From: Phascolarctobacterium sp. | GTDB lineage: Bacteria > Bacillota > Negativicutes > Acidaminococcales > Acidaminococcaceae | Assembly: GCA_020024105.1 (NCBI GenBank) | Contig: JAHHUH010000006.1 | Coordinates: forward strand, 1-64,000 | Reading direction: 5' to 3' | DNA length: 64,000 nucleotides | Shown: piece by piece, positions 1-8,781 of the stretch | Numbering within the stretch: the stretch's first letter is position 1 | How the letters are laid out: every line of letters begins with the position of its first letter | Notes under the pieces: generated by a model | Databases searched by the model: none | Seen by the model: the letters and a program-made list of their open reading frames with translations, nothing else | What the model was told of the DNA's origin: nothing | Program-made: the position numbers and the translations under genes

Positions 1-183
1 AACCATACCTTCAGCAGCGATACGGCCAGCTTTTTTAGCAGCAGCAGCCAAGCCTTTTTCACGCAAGAAGTCGATTGCTTTGTCCATGTCGCCTTCAACA
101 GCGGTCAAAGCTTTTTTGCAGTCCATCATACCTGCGCCAGTACGTTCACGCAGTTCTTTAACTAATGCAGCAGTAATAGCCAT
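1..183 (-). CDS. tsf: Elongation factor Ts, N-terminal part
   Basis: Guanine-nucleotide exchange factor that recharges EF-Tu during translation. Only the first 61 codons lie inside the window; the rest runs off the left edge. The N-terminus has the EF-Ts UBA-like start, with the conserved stretch LRERTGAGMMDCKKAL followed by DMDKAIDFLREKG. The ATG at 183 is preceded by AGGAGGAAT, a strong ribosome binding site. It follows rpsB by 42 bases, the usual bacterial rpsB-tsf operon, so it is probably transcribed from the rpsB promoter. Confidence 0.95.
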   Translation of the reverse strand, partial: MAITAALVKELRERTGAGMMDCKKALTAVEGDMDKAIDFLREKGLAAAAKKAGRIAAEGMV

Positions 184-225
184 GAGGGATTCCTCCTAAA
201 ATTATATTTATCTAAGATCTAAAAA

Positions 226-957
226 TTATTCAGCGTCTTCAGTAGCTACTTCTTCAGCAACTTCTTCAGTTTGCATGCCTTGACGACCTTCGAGAACAGC
301 GTCAGCCATTTTTGCAGTCAAGAGTTTAACTGCGCGGATAGCATCGTCGTTAGCAGGAATTACATGATCGATTTCGTCAGGATCGCAGTTGGTGTCAACA
401 GTTGCAACGATAGGAATGTTCAATTTGTGAGCTTCGAGAACAGCGATGTGTTCTTTGCGAGGGTCAACGATAAACAAAGCGCCCGGCAATTTTTTCATGT
501 CTTTGATACCGCCCAAGTATTTGGTCAGTTTTTCCATTTCGTTACGCAGACCGATAACTTCTTTTTTCGGCAATACGTCGAAGGTGCCGTCAGCTTCCAT
601 TGCTTCCAATTTGCGGAGACGAGCGATACGGGTTTGGATAGTTTTGAAGTTGGTCATCATACCACCCAACCAACGTTCGTTAACATAGAACATGTTGCAG
701 CGGGTAGCTTCTTCCTTCATAGCTTCTTGAGCTTGTTTTTTGGTACCAACGAAAAGGATGTTTTCGCCAGCAGCAGCTACTTCACGGATAAAGTTGTAAG
801 CTTCGTCAACTTTTTTAACGGTTTTTTGCAGGTCAATGATGTAGATACCGTTTCTTTCAGTGAAGATGTAAGGAGCCATTTTAGGGTTCCAACGACGGGT
901 TTGGTGACCGAAATGTACACCAGCTTCAAGTAATTGTTTCATAGAGATAATAGCCAT
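226..957 (-). CDS. rpsB: 30S ribosomal protein S2
   Basis: Ribosomal protein S2, 243 residues, near the family norm, with an acidic C-terminal tail (EEVAEEVATEDAE). The N-terminus MKQLLEAGVHFGHQTRRWNPKM is split here as MKQLLEAGVHFGHQ and RRWNPKM and is diagnostic. The open frame extends further upstream, but the ATG at 957 is chosen because CAGGAGGAAA precedes it and because the upstream part overlaps the promoter and leader hairpin. It is the first gene of rpsB-tsf. Members of this family often repress their own mRNA through the leader, and a hairpin is visible there. Confidence 0.96.
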   Translation of the reverse strand: MAIISMKQLLEAGVHFGHQTRRWNPKMAPYIFTERNGIYIIDLQKTVKKVDEAYNFIREVAAAGENILFVGTKKQAQEAMKEEATRCNMFYVNERWLGGMMTNFKTIQTRIARLRKLEAMEADGTFDVLPKKEVIGLRNEMEKLTKYLGGIKDMKKLPGALFIVDPRKEHIAVLEAHKLNIPIVATVDTNCDPDEIDHVIPANDDAIRAVKLLTAKMADAVLEGRQGMQTEEVAEEVATEDAE

Positions 958-997
958 TTTTTTGTTTCCTCCTGTTTTTTCCTCCGCAAGCTTCATC

Positions 998-1030
998 TTT
1001 ATCAGTACCAGATACTGGACAGTTGATAAA
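998..1030 (-). promoter_or_regulatory. rpsB mRNA leader hairpin
   Basis: In the transcribed leader of rpsB the strand reads TTTATCA, then an inner CCAG-TAT-CTGG pair, then TGATAAA, forming a two-tier hairpin 41 to 73 bases upstream of the start codon. S2 autoregulatory leaders are known in several bacterial groups. That this one binds S2 is inference. Confidence 0.45.
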
Positions 1031-1063
1031 TCCCCTTGCGTGTGTATTTTTACACTAGCAAGT

Positions 1064-1092
1064 ATTATAACATAGAAAAAGTCAAGGCACAA
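1064..1092 (-). promoter_or_regulatory. rpsB promoter
   Basis: A -35 element TTGTGC (1087-1092), 17-base spacer and TATAAT (1064-1069) with an extended -10 TGT just upstream. It lies about 107 bases before the rpsB start codon, leaving room for the structured leader. Confidence 0.7.
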
Positions 1093-1214
1093 GCAGTTTT
1101 TAGGTTTTTTCATACGAAATGTTGCATATTTTACAAATTAACAGCTGTTGCCTTTCAGAGCAGCCCGCTGGTCCTCCCTCCCCTGGCAGCCGGTTTTAGC
1201 GACACCGGCAGGGC

Positions 1215-1250
1215 AAAAAAATTGGAGCAGGCACACCTGCTCCAAAAAAA
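1215..1250 (-). terminator. Terminator after nhaC-type gene
   Basis: A 10-bp stem TTGGAGCAGG / CCTGCTCCAA with a four-base loop (1222-1245), followed on the minus strand by seven Ts. It sits 34 bases past the antiporter stop codon and separates it from the rpsB promoter. Confidence 0.85.
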
Positions 1251-1283
1251 CTACTATGTAATTATTACCTAGGAAATAACTGC

Positions 1284-2771
1284 TTAGCGGGCATATTTAT
1301 TGTAAATAATTACCATGGAAACGATGAGGCAGGCCAAGCCTGCACCCACGCCCATCCAGCCACTGCTCATGATACCTGCTACCAGGTAGCCCACAAAGGA
1401 GCAGCCTGCTACCAGCATAACATAGGGAATCTGGGTGCTGACATGGTCCAGATGGTTACATTGCGCACCGGCAGAAGCCAAAATAGTGGTATCGGAAATA
1501 GGAGATACATGGTCGCCACCAACTGCGCCAGCCAAAACAGCAGCGATGGTAACAACGGTCATTTCGTCCACCTCGCCGATAACAGCCAGGACGATAGGAA
1601 TCAAAATACCAAAGGTGCCCCAGGAGGTACCGGTAGCAAAGCCCAGACCTACGGCAACCAGGAAGAACATGGCCGGTAAGAACATACCGATGGTAGCATT
1701 AGCATCCACTACCTTGCCTACATAGCCGCCAATGTTCAGATAATCGCTACCGCATACGCCGGACAGGGTCCAGGCCAGGCACAGGATGAAGACAGCCGGA
1801 GTCATAGCCTTAAAGCCCAGGCTGAAGCAGCTGCAGAATTTGTTAAAGCCCAAAACTCCACGAGGTACATATAATAAGAAGCAGAAAATCAAAGCAGTAA
1901 AGGAACCAATTACCAGACCCTTGGAGGAAATGCAATCAGCAAAGGCCTGAGCCACGCTGGCACCCTCTAGGATACCCCCAGTATACAGCATACCAAAAAC
2001 ACAACCGGCAATCAGCACTGCCAAAGGCAGTACCAGGTCAAAAATACGACCGTTACCTTCTACCATTTCCACTTTTTCATCCTGATATTCCGCTGGAACA
2101 ATCAGCTTACCACCATTTTTTTCTTCAAAACGAGCCATTTCGGCAAAGTCCTTGCCAGACCAAATTAGGAAGAGTAAGAAAATTAGGGTAAACCAGGCAT
2201 ACATATTGAAGGGAACGGTCTGCAGAAAGAGCTGGAAGCCGTCAATGCCACTGTTTTCCGGCAAGGAGGAGCTGACAGCCGCTGCCCAGCTGGAAACAGG
2301 AGCCATAATGCAAATTGGTGCTGCAGTAGCATCAATAATATAGGCCAATTTCGCACGGGTAATATTAAATTTATCAGTAACCGGACGCATAACTGTACCA
2401 ACGGTTAGGCAGTTAAAATAGTCATCAATAAAAATCAACATACCCAAGAAGGAGGTAACAAATAAGGAGCTACGTTTACCCTTAATGGTTTTAGCAGCCC
2501 ATTCACCATAGGCCTTAGAGGCACCGGATTTAGAAATAGCCGCCACCATGATACCCAGTAAAACCAGGAATACCAGGATGTTAACATTAGCGCCGACCTT
2601 GTCGGACATAACGGTAAACATGGTATCTACCGCATATAAAAAATTAAAATTACAGAACATCAGCGCACCGGTCAGGATGCCGACGATCAAGGACATATAT
2701 ACCTCTTTAGTATATAAGGCCAGAGCAATAGTGATAATTGGTGGTACTAAGGACCATACTGTTTCAGACAT
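1284..2771 (-). CDS. nhaC: NhaC-family Na+/H+ antiporter
   Basis: A 495-residue polytopic membrane protein of the NhaC family, which exchanges cytoplasmic Na+ (or a coupled organic acid) for protons. Visible signatures are FIDDYFN (residues 114-120), the DATAAPICIMAPVSSW segment, and GGDHVSPISDTTILAS followed by CNHLDHVSTQ near the C-terminus. Length and 11-12 hydrophobic segments fit the family. The start ATG follows AAGCGGGGAA. The gene is monocistronic, with its own extended -10 promoter and terminator. Some relatives exchange malate for lactate, so the exact substrate cannot be fixed from sequence; the ion role is family knowledge. Confidence 0.85.
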   Translation of the reverse strand: MSETVWSLVPPIITIALALYTKEVYMSLIVGILTGALMFCNFNFLYAVDTMFTVMSDKVGANVNILVFLVLLGIMVAAISKSGASKAYGEWAAKTIKGKRSSLFVTSFLGMLIFIDDYFNCLTVGTVMRPVTDKFNITRAKLAYIIDATAAPICIMAPVSSWAAAVSSSLPENSGIDGFQLFLQTVPFNMYAWFTLIFLLFLIWSGKDFAEMARFEEKNGGKLIVPAEYQDEKVEMVEGNGRIFDLVLPLAVLIAGCVFGMLYTGGILEGASVAQAFADCISSKGLVIGSFTALIFCFLLYVPRGVLGFNKFCSCFSLGFKAMTPAVFILCLAWTLSGVCGSDYLNIGGYVGKVVDANATIGMFLPAMFFLVAVGLGFATGTSWGTFGILIPIVLAVIGEVDEMTVVTIAAVLAGAVGGDHVSPISDTTILASAGAQCNHLDHVSTQIPYVMLVAGCSFVGYLVAGIMSSGWMGVGAGLACLIVSMVIIYNKYAR

Positions 2772-2815
2772 AATTTCCCCGCTTTCTTAATTTCGATATA
2801 ATTATCAACTTTGTC

Positions 2816-2844
2816 ATTATACCATTTTTTGTCAAATTTGTAAC
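2816..2844 (-). promoter_or_regulatory. Promoter of nhaC-type gene
   Basis: TATAAT at 2816-2821 with an extended -10 TGG, and a poor -35 GTTACA (2839-2844) at 17-base spacing. It lies about 45 bases upstream of the start codon. Confidence 0.5.
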
Positions 2845-2895
2845 TAATTACCAGAAGTTTTTTCTGTATACATGAGCGGGTCCCCGTCCTATGGA

Positions 2896-4353
2896 CTACC
2901 ATCTTCTGGTATTACGCCAAAAGTCCCTTCTGAGGAGAACCAGTACGGTAAAGAGCTCCAGACGTCCTAAAAGCATGGCCAGGCTCAAAATCAGCTTACC
3001 ACAGGAGGTAACCCCCGCATAGTTGGAGGTTGCACCCAGGGCGTCAAAGGCCGGGCCTACGCTGCTGATGCTGGCTGCCACACCAAAGATGGAGCTTTCA
3101 ACGGAAAGTCCCGTAGCGGACAGAAGCAGGGAAAGGACGACGATAATAAAAATATAAAGAAAGAAGAAGCGGCTGATGTTTACCAGCGTGCCCACGGGCA
3201 GCTTCTTACCATTATAATTAACATTAACAAGCAGCTGGGGATGAACGGCATTCCTCACCTCCGCCGCCAAAGCCTTAAAGAGCACGACGATACGGCAGAC
3301 CTTGATGCCACCTGCCGTAGAACCGGCACAGGCACCCGTCAGATAGAGAATACCCAGCAGCAGCCTTGATGTAGCGGGCCATTCGTCATAATTAGCCGAA
3401 ACATAGCCCGTAGTGGAGCCGAAGGAGGCTACCTGGAAGAAGGCATAGCGGAAGCCCTGACTGAAATCATACCCGTTATAGTACATAATATTAGCCGTAA
3501 TCAGCAGGGAAAAGCCTAGGATGATACCAATATAGGTTTTAAATTCCGCATCCCGCCAGAGAGCCTTAAAGCCATATTGGGTCATATAAAAATACAGGGC
3601 AAAGTTACCGCCTGCGGCCACCATGCCCAGGGCCAGTACATATTCCACCACCGCATTGTCAAATTGGGCTACGCTGCTGTTATAGGTGGAAAAACCACCG
3701 GTCGCAATAGCGGAAATAGCATGGTTCACTGCATCAAAGCCGCTCAAGCCCAACAGCATCAGCGCAATGGTTTCCGCCGCAGTAAAGCCCACGTAAATTA
3801 TCAGGGTCACCATGGAGGTAGTGCGGATACGGGGTAGAATACGGCTATTGGTAAACCCAGTTACCTCCGTATTAAAGAGCACGGAGGCGCCACCGGAAAA
3901 CTGGGGCAGCAGGGCCACGCAAATCATAATAATACCGATACCACCAATCCAGTGGGTCAGGCTACGCCAGAGCAGGATGGACTTGGGCCAGATTTCCAAA
4001 TCGGCAATAGCCGTGGAGCCGGTGGTAGTAAATCCGGACATGCTTTCAAAGAAGGAAGCCGCCGGGTCCAGCACCCCGTAATAGTAATAGGGCGTCGCTC
4101 CCACGCAGGCAATAAGCAGCCAGGAAAAAAGTACGACGCTGATACCGTCGCGAATGGTCAGGTGCTCCCAGACATAACCCCTACTCCCCACATGGAACAG
4201 TCCGCCCAAAAGCAGTGAAGTCAGCAGGGCCTGTCCAAAGGCCACATAGCTGTCCTCTCCGTAAACCAGAGCATAGAGAGCCGGAATAGCCAGGGCAATC
4301 GCCATCACCAGGCAGAGTCTGCTTAAAAGATAAATAACTATTTTCTTATTCAT
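2896..4353 (-). CDS. trkH: TrkH-type potassium channel subunit (copy 1, distal)
   Basis: Membrane subunit of a Trk/Ktr potassium uptake system, 485 residues. The four selectivity-filter P-loops are all recognisable with their glycines: GFTTTGS (residues 107-113), ATGGFST, GSTTGYV and SSVGPAF. It is the last gene of a trkA-trkH-trkH operon and follows the other trkH by 19 bases with AGGAGAGG in front of its ATG. Its length equals that of its neighbour, and the first filter sits at the same residue number in both, so the two probably arose by tandem duplication followed by strong divergence. K+ is expected from the filters, although Na+-coupled variants exist. Confidence 0.9.
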   Translation of the reverse strand: MNKKIVIYLLSRLCLVMAIALAIPALYALVYGEDSYVAFGQALLTSLLLGGLFHVGSRGYVWEHLTIRDGISVVLFSWLLIACVGATPYYYYGVLDPAASFFESMSGFTTTGSTAIADLEIWPKSILLWRSLTHWIGGIGIIMICVALLPQFSGGASVLFNTEVTGFTNSRILPRIRTTSMVTLIIYVGFTAAETIALMLLGLSGFDAVNHAISAIATGGFSTYNSSVAQFDNAVVEYVLALGMVAAGGNFALYFYMTQYGFKALWRDAEFKTYIGIILGFSLLITANIMYYNGYDFSQGFRYAFFQVASFGSTTGYVSANYDEWPATSRLLLGILYLTGACAGSTAGGIKVCRIVVLFKALAAEVRNAVHPQLLVNVNYNGKKLPVGTLVNISRFFFLYIFIIVVLSLLLSATGLSVESSIFGVAASISSVGPAFDALGATSNYAGVTSCGKLILSLAMLLGRLELFTVLVLLRRDFWRNTRRW

Positions 4354-4372
4354 TACCTCTCCTCCAAACAGT

Positions 4373-5830
4373 TTACCAGGTACTCTTCTGCCGCCAGAAG
4401 CTGGGCTGGAATATCAACAATAATGTAAAAAGCTCTAGGCGTCCCAACAGCATGGCTACAATCAAAATCACCCGGCCAAAGGCGGGCAGCTGACTGTACA
4501 GGCTGGTGGAGCCGAACATACTAAAGGCCGGACCGGCATTACTCATGCTGGTCGCGATAATACCGATGGACTCCATTACGGATAGGCCGCAAAGGGAAAT
4601 ACCCACGGTCAAAATTACAAAGGCCACCATATATAGGAAAAAGAAACGAGTAATATTGCCCACCAGACGGGGCTCAACCTCCTTCTCCCCCATTTTGATG
4701 GCATAAACGATACGGGGATGCAGGGAACGGAGCAGCTCCGCCCAGCTAGCCTTCAGCATCAGCAGCAGTCGGGACAGCTTAACACCACCGGAGGTGGAGC
4801 CGCTACAGCCACCGATAAAGACCAGCACCAACAGCAGATAGTGGGCAAAGGGCGGCCAGCTTTGTAAATCGTCCGCCATCAAACCCGTCGTACTACCGAT
4901 GGAAACCACATGGAAGAAGCCCTGCCACAGGCTCTCACCTGCGGACATGGTACCGGTAGCATATAAATTAGCTGCCAAAGCCAGGGAGCCTACCAAGAGC
5001 AGGCCCAGATAATACCGATATTCTACCTCCTCCTTAAAGACCTGCCACTCACCACGGAAGGCCTTATAATAGAGGGAAAAATTCATACTGGCAATAAGCA
5101 TAAAGACCAGGCAGACCCCTTCAATATAGAAGGAATCCAGGGGAACCCCGCTCCCCCAGTTCAATAAAAAGCCGCCGGTGGACATGGTGGCAAAGGATAG
5201 GTTCAGGGCATCATACAGGCTCACCCCACCCAGCAGGAACAGAACAAGCTCCAGCAGGGTAAAGCCCAGATAGATACCCGTAATATACAGAGCCGCCGCC
5301 CTGATCTTGGGCAGGGTCCGCTCCACTGTAACGGTACAGATTTCCGTATTAAACAAATAGCTGTTCTGGCTGTTTATCTGGGGCATGATGGTAATAAAAA
5401 GCAGCACCACTCCCAGACCACCGGCCCAGTGGGATAAAAAGCGCCAGCTGAGCATACTGGGAGAATAGGCTGCCAGAGAGGGCACCACCGTAATCCCCGT
5501 AGTAGTAAAGCCGGACACACTTTCAAAAAGAGCATCCACCACTCCTAGACCGCTAAAGAAATAGGGCAGCGCCCCTAAAAAGCAGACCAGGAACCAGGCA
5601 CAGCCCACCAGAGCCACGCCATCCCGCACCTTCAGCCGCTGGTTGGGACGCTTTGGTCCACCATAGCCCCGCAGCATGGCGGTCAGCAGCACGGACCAGG
5701 TCAGAGTAGCAGCAAAGGTACTAAGCTGTTCCCTGTCCAGATGCAGAGCCACCAGCATGGGAATAAGCAGGAATAGCGAAAAAACAAAGCTAATCCTGCT
5801 GAGCACATGTGCAACTAGCCTACGATTCAT
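4373..5830 (-). CDS. trkH: TrkH-type potassium channel subunit (copy 2, proximal)
   Basis: A second TrkH/KtrB channel subunit, 485 residues from the chosen start. The filters read GFTTTGI (residues 107-113), MSTGGFL, GSTTGLM and SNAGPAF. The ATG at 5830 is used rather than one 21 bases upstream because GAGCAGGAGC lies 7-8 bases before it, and because the upstream ATG is inside the trkA coding region. It starts four bases after the trkA stop, so translation is probably coupled. The distal partner has different residues around the second and third filters, which suggests different ion affinity or regulation by the shared TrkA. Confidence 0.9.
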   Translation of the reverse strand: MNRRLVAHVLSRISFVFSLFLLIPMLVALHLDREQLSTFAATLTWSVLLTAMLRGYGGPKRPNQRLKVRDGVALVGCAWFLVCFLGALPYFFSGLGVVDALFESVSGFTTTGITVVPSLAAYSPSMLSWRFLSHWAGGLGVVLLFITIMPQINSQNSYLFNTEICTVTVERTLPKIRAAALYITGIYLGFTLLELVLFLLGGVSLYDALNLSFATMSTGGFLLNWGSGVPLDSFYIEGVCLVFMLIASMNFSLYYKAFRGEWQVFKEEVEYRYYLGLLLVGSLALAANLYATGTMSAGESLWQGFFHVVSIGSTTGLMADDLQSWPPFAHYLLLVLVFIGGCSGSTSGGVKLSRLLLMLKASWAELLRSLHPRIVYAIKMGEKEVEPRLVGNITRFFFLYMVAFVILTVGISLCGLSVMESIGIIATSMSNAGPAFSMFGSTSLYSQLPAFGRVILIVAMLLGRLELFTLLLIFQPSFWRQKSTW

Positions 5831-5834
5831 AGCA

Positions 5835-7178
5835 TCAGCTCCTGCTCTCAAACAGGGTGACGGTGGATTTTACCCATTCACTCTTCACAAAAAGGATAAT
5901 CCTGTCCTGAGCCTGCAGCACGGTGGAGCCATTAGGAATATAGGCCTCCTCCCCACGGACTACGGCACAAACCAGGCTTTCCCGGGGCAGCTTCAAATCC
6001 TTCAGGGACTTGCCCGCCGCCTCACTACCAGCACCAACAATAATCTCCAGAGCCTCGGCCTGAGCACCCTCCAGCAGAGAAACGGAAACAATGCCCCCCT
6101 TGCGGACGAAGCGCAGCACCTCACCGGAGCTCAGCAAACGGGAGGACAGTACTACGTCCACGCCCACCTTCTCCATCAGCTCAATATATTCATTCCGGAC
6201 TACCCGGACAATGGTCTTTTTCGCACCTAGATGCTTAGCCAGCAGGGCCAGTAGCAGATTCAGCTTATCATCCTCAGTAATGCAGATGACCACATCGGCC
6301 TCACCCACACCCTCGGCGGTCATAACATCAATATCCGTACCATCACCACAGAGTACCATGCCCTTCTTCAGCATGGGTGCCAGCATCTGGCAGCGTTCAT
6401 TGTTCTTATCAATAACCTTTACCTGTAGTCCCTGCTTCTCCAGCATGGGTGCCAGGAAACGGCCGGTACGACCGGCACCGATGATGAAAGCCTTTTCCAG
6501 CTTTTCATAGGTATTATTAAAGGAAGCCTCAAAGGCCTTATTAACATCATGCTTACCGACAAAATATACATTATCACCGGCCAGCAGGCAATCATCACCA
6601 CGGGGAATAATCATGCGGTGCTTTCTGAACAGCATGGCAATCAGGATATCCTTGGGGAATTTTAAAGACTTCAAGGGCTTGCCCAGATAGGTAGAATCCT
6701 CCTTAATCTTAGCCTCGAACATACGTACCTTGCCATCGGCAAAATCATCCACGTTCAAAACCGCTGGCGTCATCAGAATATGGTCAATTTCTGCCGCCGT
6801 AATCCGCTCCGGATTCAAAATCAGGTCAATCTTCATTTCAGAAGTAAGCATTTCCGGCGCATTCACTGCATAATCCACATTGCGGATACGGGCTACCGTA
6901 TGCTTAATTCCATGGCTCTTCGCCATCATGGAGGTAATCATATTCACCTCATCACTATCGGTGCAGGCAATCATGACGTCCGCCGTATTAATATCTGGAT
7001 CGGCAAAAATACTGGGACTGCAGCAATTGCCCTGAATAGTGAGGACATCCAAATTATTTTGTACATTTTTTAAGCGCTCGGGGTCGGTTTCTACAACCAC
7101 TACATCACATTCATCCTCGGATAAAAGCTGTGCAATGCTGTAACCAAGCTTACCCACGCCTGCCACTACTATACGCAT
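5835..7178 (-). CDS. trkA: Trk system NAD-binding regulatory subunit TrkA
   Basis: Cytoplasmic gating subunit of the Trk potassium system, 447 residues. It contains two RCK modules in tandem, each with a Rossmann nucleotide site: GVGKLG at residues 7-12 and GAGRTG at 234-239, each followed by a C-terminal RCK ligand domain. This double arrangement is that of TrkA rather than the single-module KtrA. First gene of the operon, preceded by CAAGGAGATA and an extended -10 promoter. It is the only TrkA in the window, so it presumably controls both downstream channel subunits. Confidence 0.93.
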   Translation of the reverse strand: MRIVVAGVGKLGYSIAQLLSEDECDVVVVETDPERLKNVQNNLDVLTIQGNCCSPSIFADPDINTADVMIACTDSDEVNMITSMMAKSHGIKHTVARIRNVDYAVNAPEMLTSEMKIDLILNPERITAAEIDHILMTPAVLNVDDFADGKVRMFEAKIKEDSTYLGKPLKSLKFPKDILIAMLFRKHRMIIPRGDDCLLAGDNVYFVGKHDVNKAFEASFNNTYEKLEKAFIIGAGRTGRFLAPMLEKQGLQVKVIDKNNERCQMLAPMLKKGMVLCGDGTDIDVMTAEGVGEADVVICITEDDKLNLLLALLAKHLGAKKTIVRVVRNEYIELMEKVGVDVVLSSRLLSSGEVLRFVRKGGIVSVSLLEGAQAEALEIIVGAGSEAAGKSLKDLKLPRESLVCAVVRGEEAYIPNGSTVLQAQDRIILFVKSEWVKSTVTLFESRS

Positions 7179-7236
7179 AATTATATCTCCTTGACAAAAA
7201 AATAAATAATCTATAATTAGTCTATAAACTGCTTGT

Positions 7237-7265
7237 ATTATAGCATAAAATGTGTAAAAAACCTA
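7237..7265 (-). promoter_or_regulatory. Promoter of the trkA-trkH-trkH operon
   Basis: TATAAT at 7237-7242 with extended -10 TGC upstream. The -35 position (7260-7265, TAGGTT) is weak. The start codon lies about 60 bases downstream. Confidence 0.5.
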
Positions 7266-7269
7266 GCAG

Positions 7270-8068
7270 ACAGAGCTGGTCCATTTCTTTCGGTTAATTA
7301 TTGTAAATATTATTTTACTTTTAGTAAATAAATAAAGTTTGGAATTAAAAGTATCCTGTTTTTGACCCGGAGCGGAAAATAACAGCCGCCGGGGCCGGTA
7401 GACACCCTCCCCTTTGGAAGGTAATGTAACAGGAAGGCTTCTTTGGGGTCTATGGGAAAGCCATGGATAACGGCGTTCAAAGAGCCTTGGGTAAAGCTCT
7501 GATCGTCACATTATAAAGAATACTGATGCTGGCACTATTTACTGTAGAGTAACTGCTTTAGATGACTCATAAAAATAAGAAGAGACCCCTGCCAACTACA
7601 TCGTCCCCCACCACTTGCATGTCCTCCCTATTAAGACCTGCCCCGGTCTATGGAAAAACCTGTAGCTTTCACTAACTACAGGTTGTTTTTACGTTTAAGT
7701 ATTGACTACATTTATAGTAATTTATTTTAGCTTGTTACTGTCCATAAGTAGCCCCAAAGGTGGGCATTAAAATACCACCAGCTGACTTACCGGTGGTAGG
7801 TGAATACTTATAAAAAGCAGAAACGCCGGTTAAATGATGTTCAGACCACATCAAATTCCGACGTTTTAAATGACTAAAGGAATCAGGAAGGCATAAAAGG
7901 CTACACTCCCCCACCAGCAAGGAATACCAGGAAATATTATAGTACAAAAATAAACACCTGCTGCATGATTGCCGATAGGGAAAAACGGTTTTCTATCCAG
8001 CCTGCTTCTCGTTACTCTTGGTCCAAGAAAAGCTAGCTGGACAAAAGGTAGCATATATTTAATTTATA
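7270..8068. other. Non-coding stretch between trkA and CRISPR array 1
   Basis: About 800 bases without a convincing gene. It holds a short IR AGACC-TGCCCC-GGTCT near 7635-7650, a 27-codon open segment near 7430-7516 ending in GVQRALGKALIVTL that looks like protein debris but is not identified, and a rho-independent terminator at 7657-7691. On the minus strand two short overlapping frames (7735-8054) are hydrophobic but match nothing I recognise. Probably decayed coding DNA or an unrecognised RNA. Confidence 0.4.
7657..7691 (+). terminator. Orphan terminator, rightward
   Basis: Stem AACCTGTAG / CTACAGGTT with a ten-base loop, followed by GTTTTTA. No rightward gene precedes it in the window, so it either ends an unrecognised transcript from 7300-7650 or is left from a lost gene. 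Confidence 0.6.
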
Positions 8069-8069
8069 C

Positions 8070-8103
8070 AAAAAGAGGCGCACTCGTAAAGAGTGCGCCT
8101 TTT
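8070..8103 (-). terminator. Terminator downstream of CRISPR array 1
   Basis: Ten-bp stem AGGCGCACTC / GAGTGCGCCT with a five-base loop; A-run on the left gives TCTTTTT on the minus strand. It lies about 95 bases beyond the leader-distal repeat and would end a leftward pre-crRNA. Confidence 0.75.
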
Positions 8104-8198
8104 CTATTTTCCTCGTTATTTTAAGTGGTGTTCTCAAACAAAGCTGCTCGCCCTGCCAGCATACATTTACACTCCTTTTCAGCCTTTGAAAGGAGTTA

Positions 8199-8300
8199 AG
8201 GACAATACCGCAAGCGGTAATCACATTTGCAAGTCTGCCTTCTTTGCTGTTCAATAATTCTTTCAGTCACAATACCGCAAGCGGTAATCACATTTGCAAG
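8199..8300 (-). CRISPR. CRISPR mini-array 1 (two repeats, one spacer)
   Basis: A 35-base repeat at 8266-8300 runs from GTCACAATACCGC to CATTTGCAAG on the plus strand. A second copy at 8199-8233 has a degenerate outer end (its first three bases differ), and a 32-base spacer (8234-8265) separates them. The centre TACCGC-AA-GCGGTA is a perfect dyad. The repeat is identical to that of the larger array near 28 kb, and the flank right of 8300 is the same long leader. The degenerate copy is on the left, typical of a trailer end, so transcription is leftward. No cas gene is in view. Confidence 0.85.
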
Positions 8301-8640
8301 AGCAGGCCTCAAAACCCGCTCCCATAGCGGCTCTATAAGCCACTTTAGGAAAACCAAACATATTTTTCTTTATTTCCCACGAAAGCAGGCCTTTTTGCCA
8401 TTATTTCCCAGAGGAAGAATGTCTCTCCGACCAGTATCCATCAGCCTTAAGACCACTTTAGGAAAACCTCATTTGGTTAACTTGCACTCGACGAACAAAA
8501 TTCAGTCTCTCATACGACTGCGCAAATTTCGTCTCAACCACAGTTATAGGCAGCACTCATAAATACTGTTCAGTAAACAAAACTGCCCATTACAACTATA
8601 TTATAATAGGTTTTACCATAACAGTCAAGCTTCCTTTTTA
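8301..8640 (-). promoter_or_regulatory. CRISPR leader 1 with internal promoter
   Basis: About 340 bases that closely match 28211-28560; the first 85 or so bases next to the repeat are identical. Near its outer end lies a consensus leftward promoter: TTGACT (8623-8628), 17-base spacer, TATAAT (8600-8605). A transcript would carry about 290 bases of leader before the first repeat. Both copies contain a 32-codon open frame that starts MFGFPKVAYRAAMG in the leader and ends inside or just past the first repeat; whether it is translated is unknown. Confidence 0.75.
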
Positions 8641-8781
8641 ACAATGCATAAGAAGCATATTTCTTACAAAATCATTCCTTTAGCTGAGTGAGGGGACATT
8701 TCATACTAGTTCTAGTTAATTTTACCACTAGGGGAAATCACTAAGCTCTATAAAAACAAGCTTTGTCAACTAGAGAAAGCA
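8641..8781. other. Intergenic DNA between CRISPR leader 1 and ppsR terminator
   Basis: AT-rich spacer of about 140 bases; I see no gene, repeat or clear regulatory site in it. Confidence 0.4.

Noticed and set aside
271..933. 220-codon frame opposite rpsB
   Set aside because: Complement of a highly conserved ribosomal protein gene with strong codon bias.
7735..8054. Two overlapping leftward frames (70 and 62 codons), partly hydrophobic
   Set aside because: No clear ribosome binding site, no recognisable family, and the two would need a frameshift to join; treated as possible debris only.
8301..8640. tracrRNA-like anti-repeat in the CRISPR leader
   Set aside because: Only a six-base ATTTGC match to the repeat complement was found, too short to support pairing.
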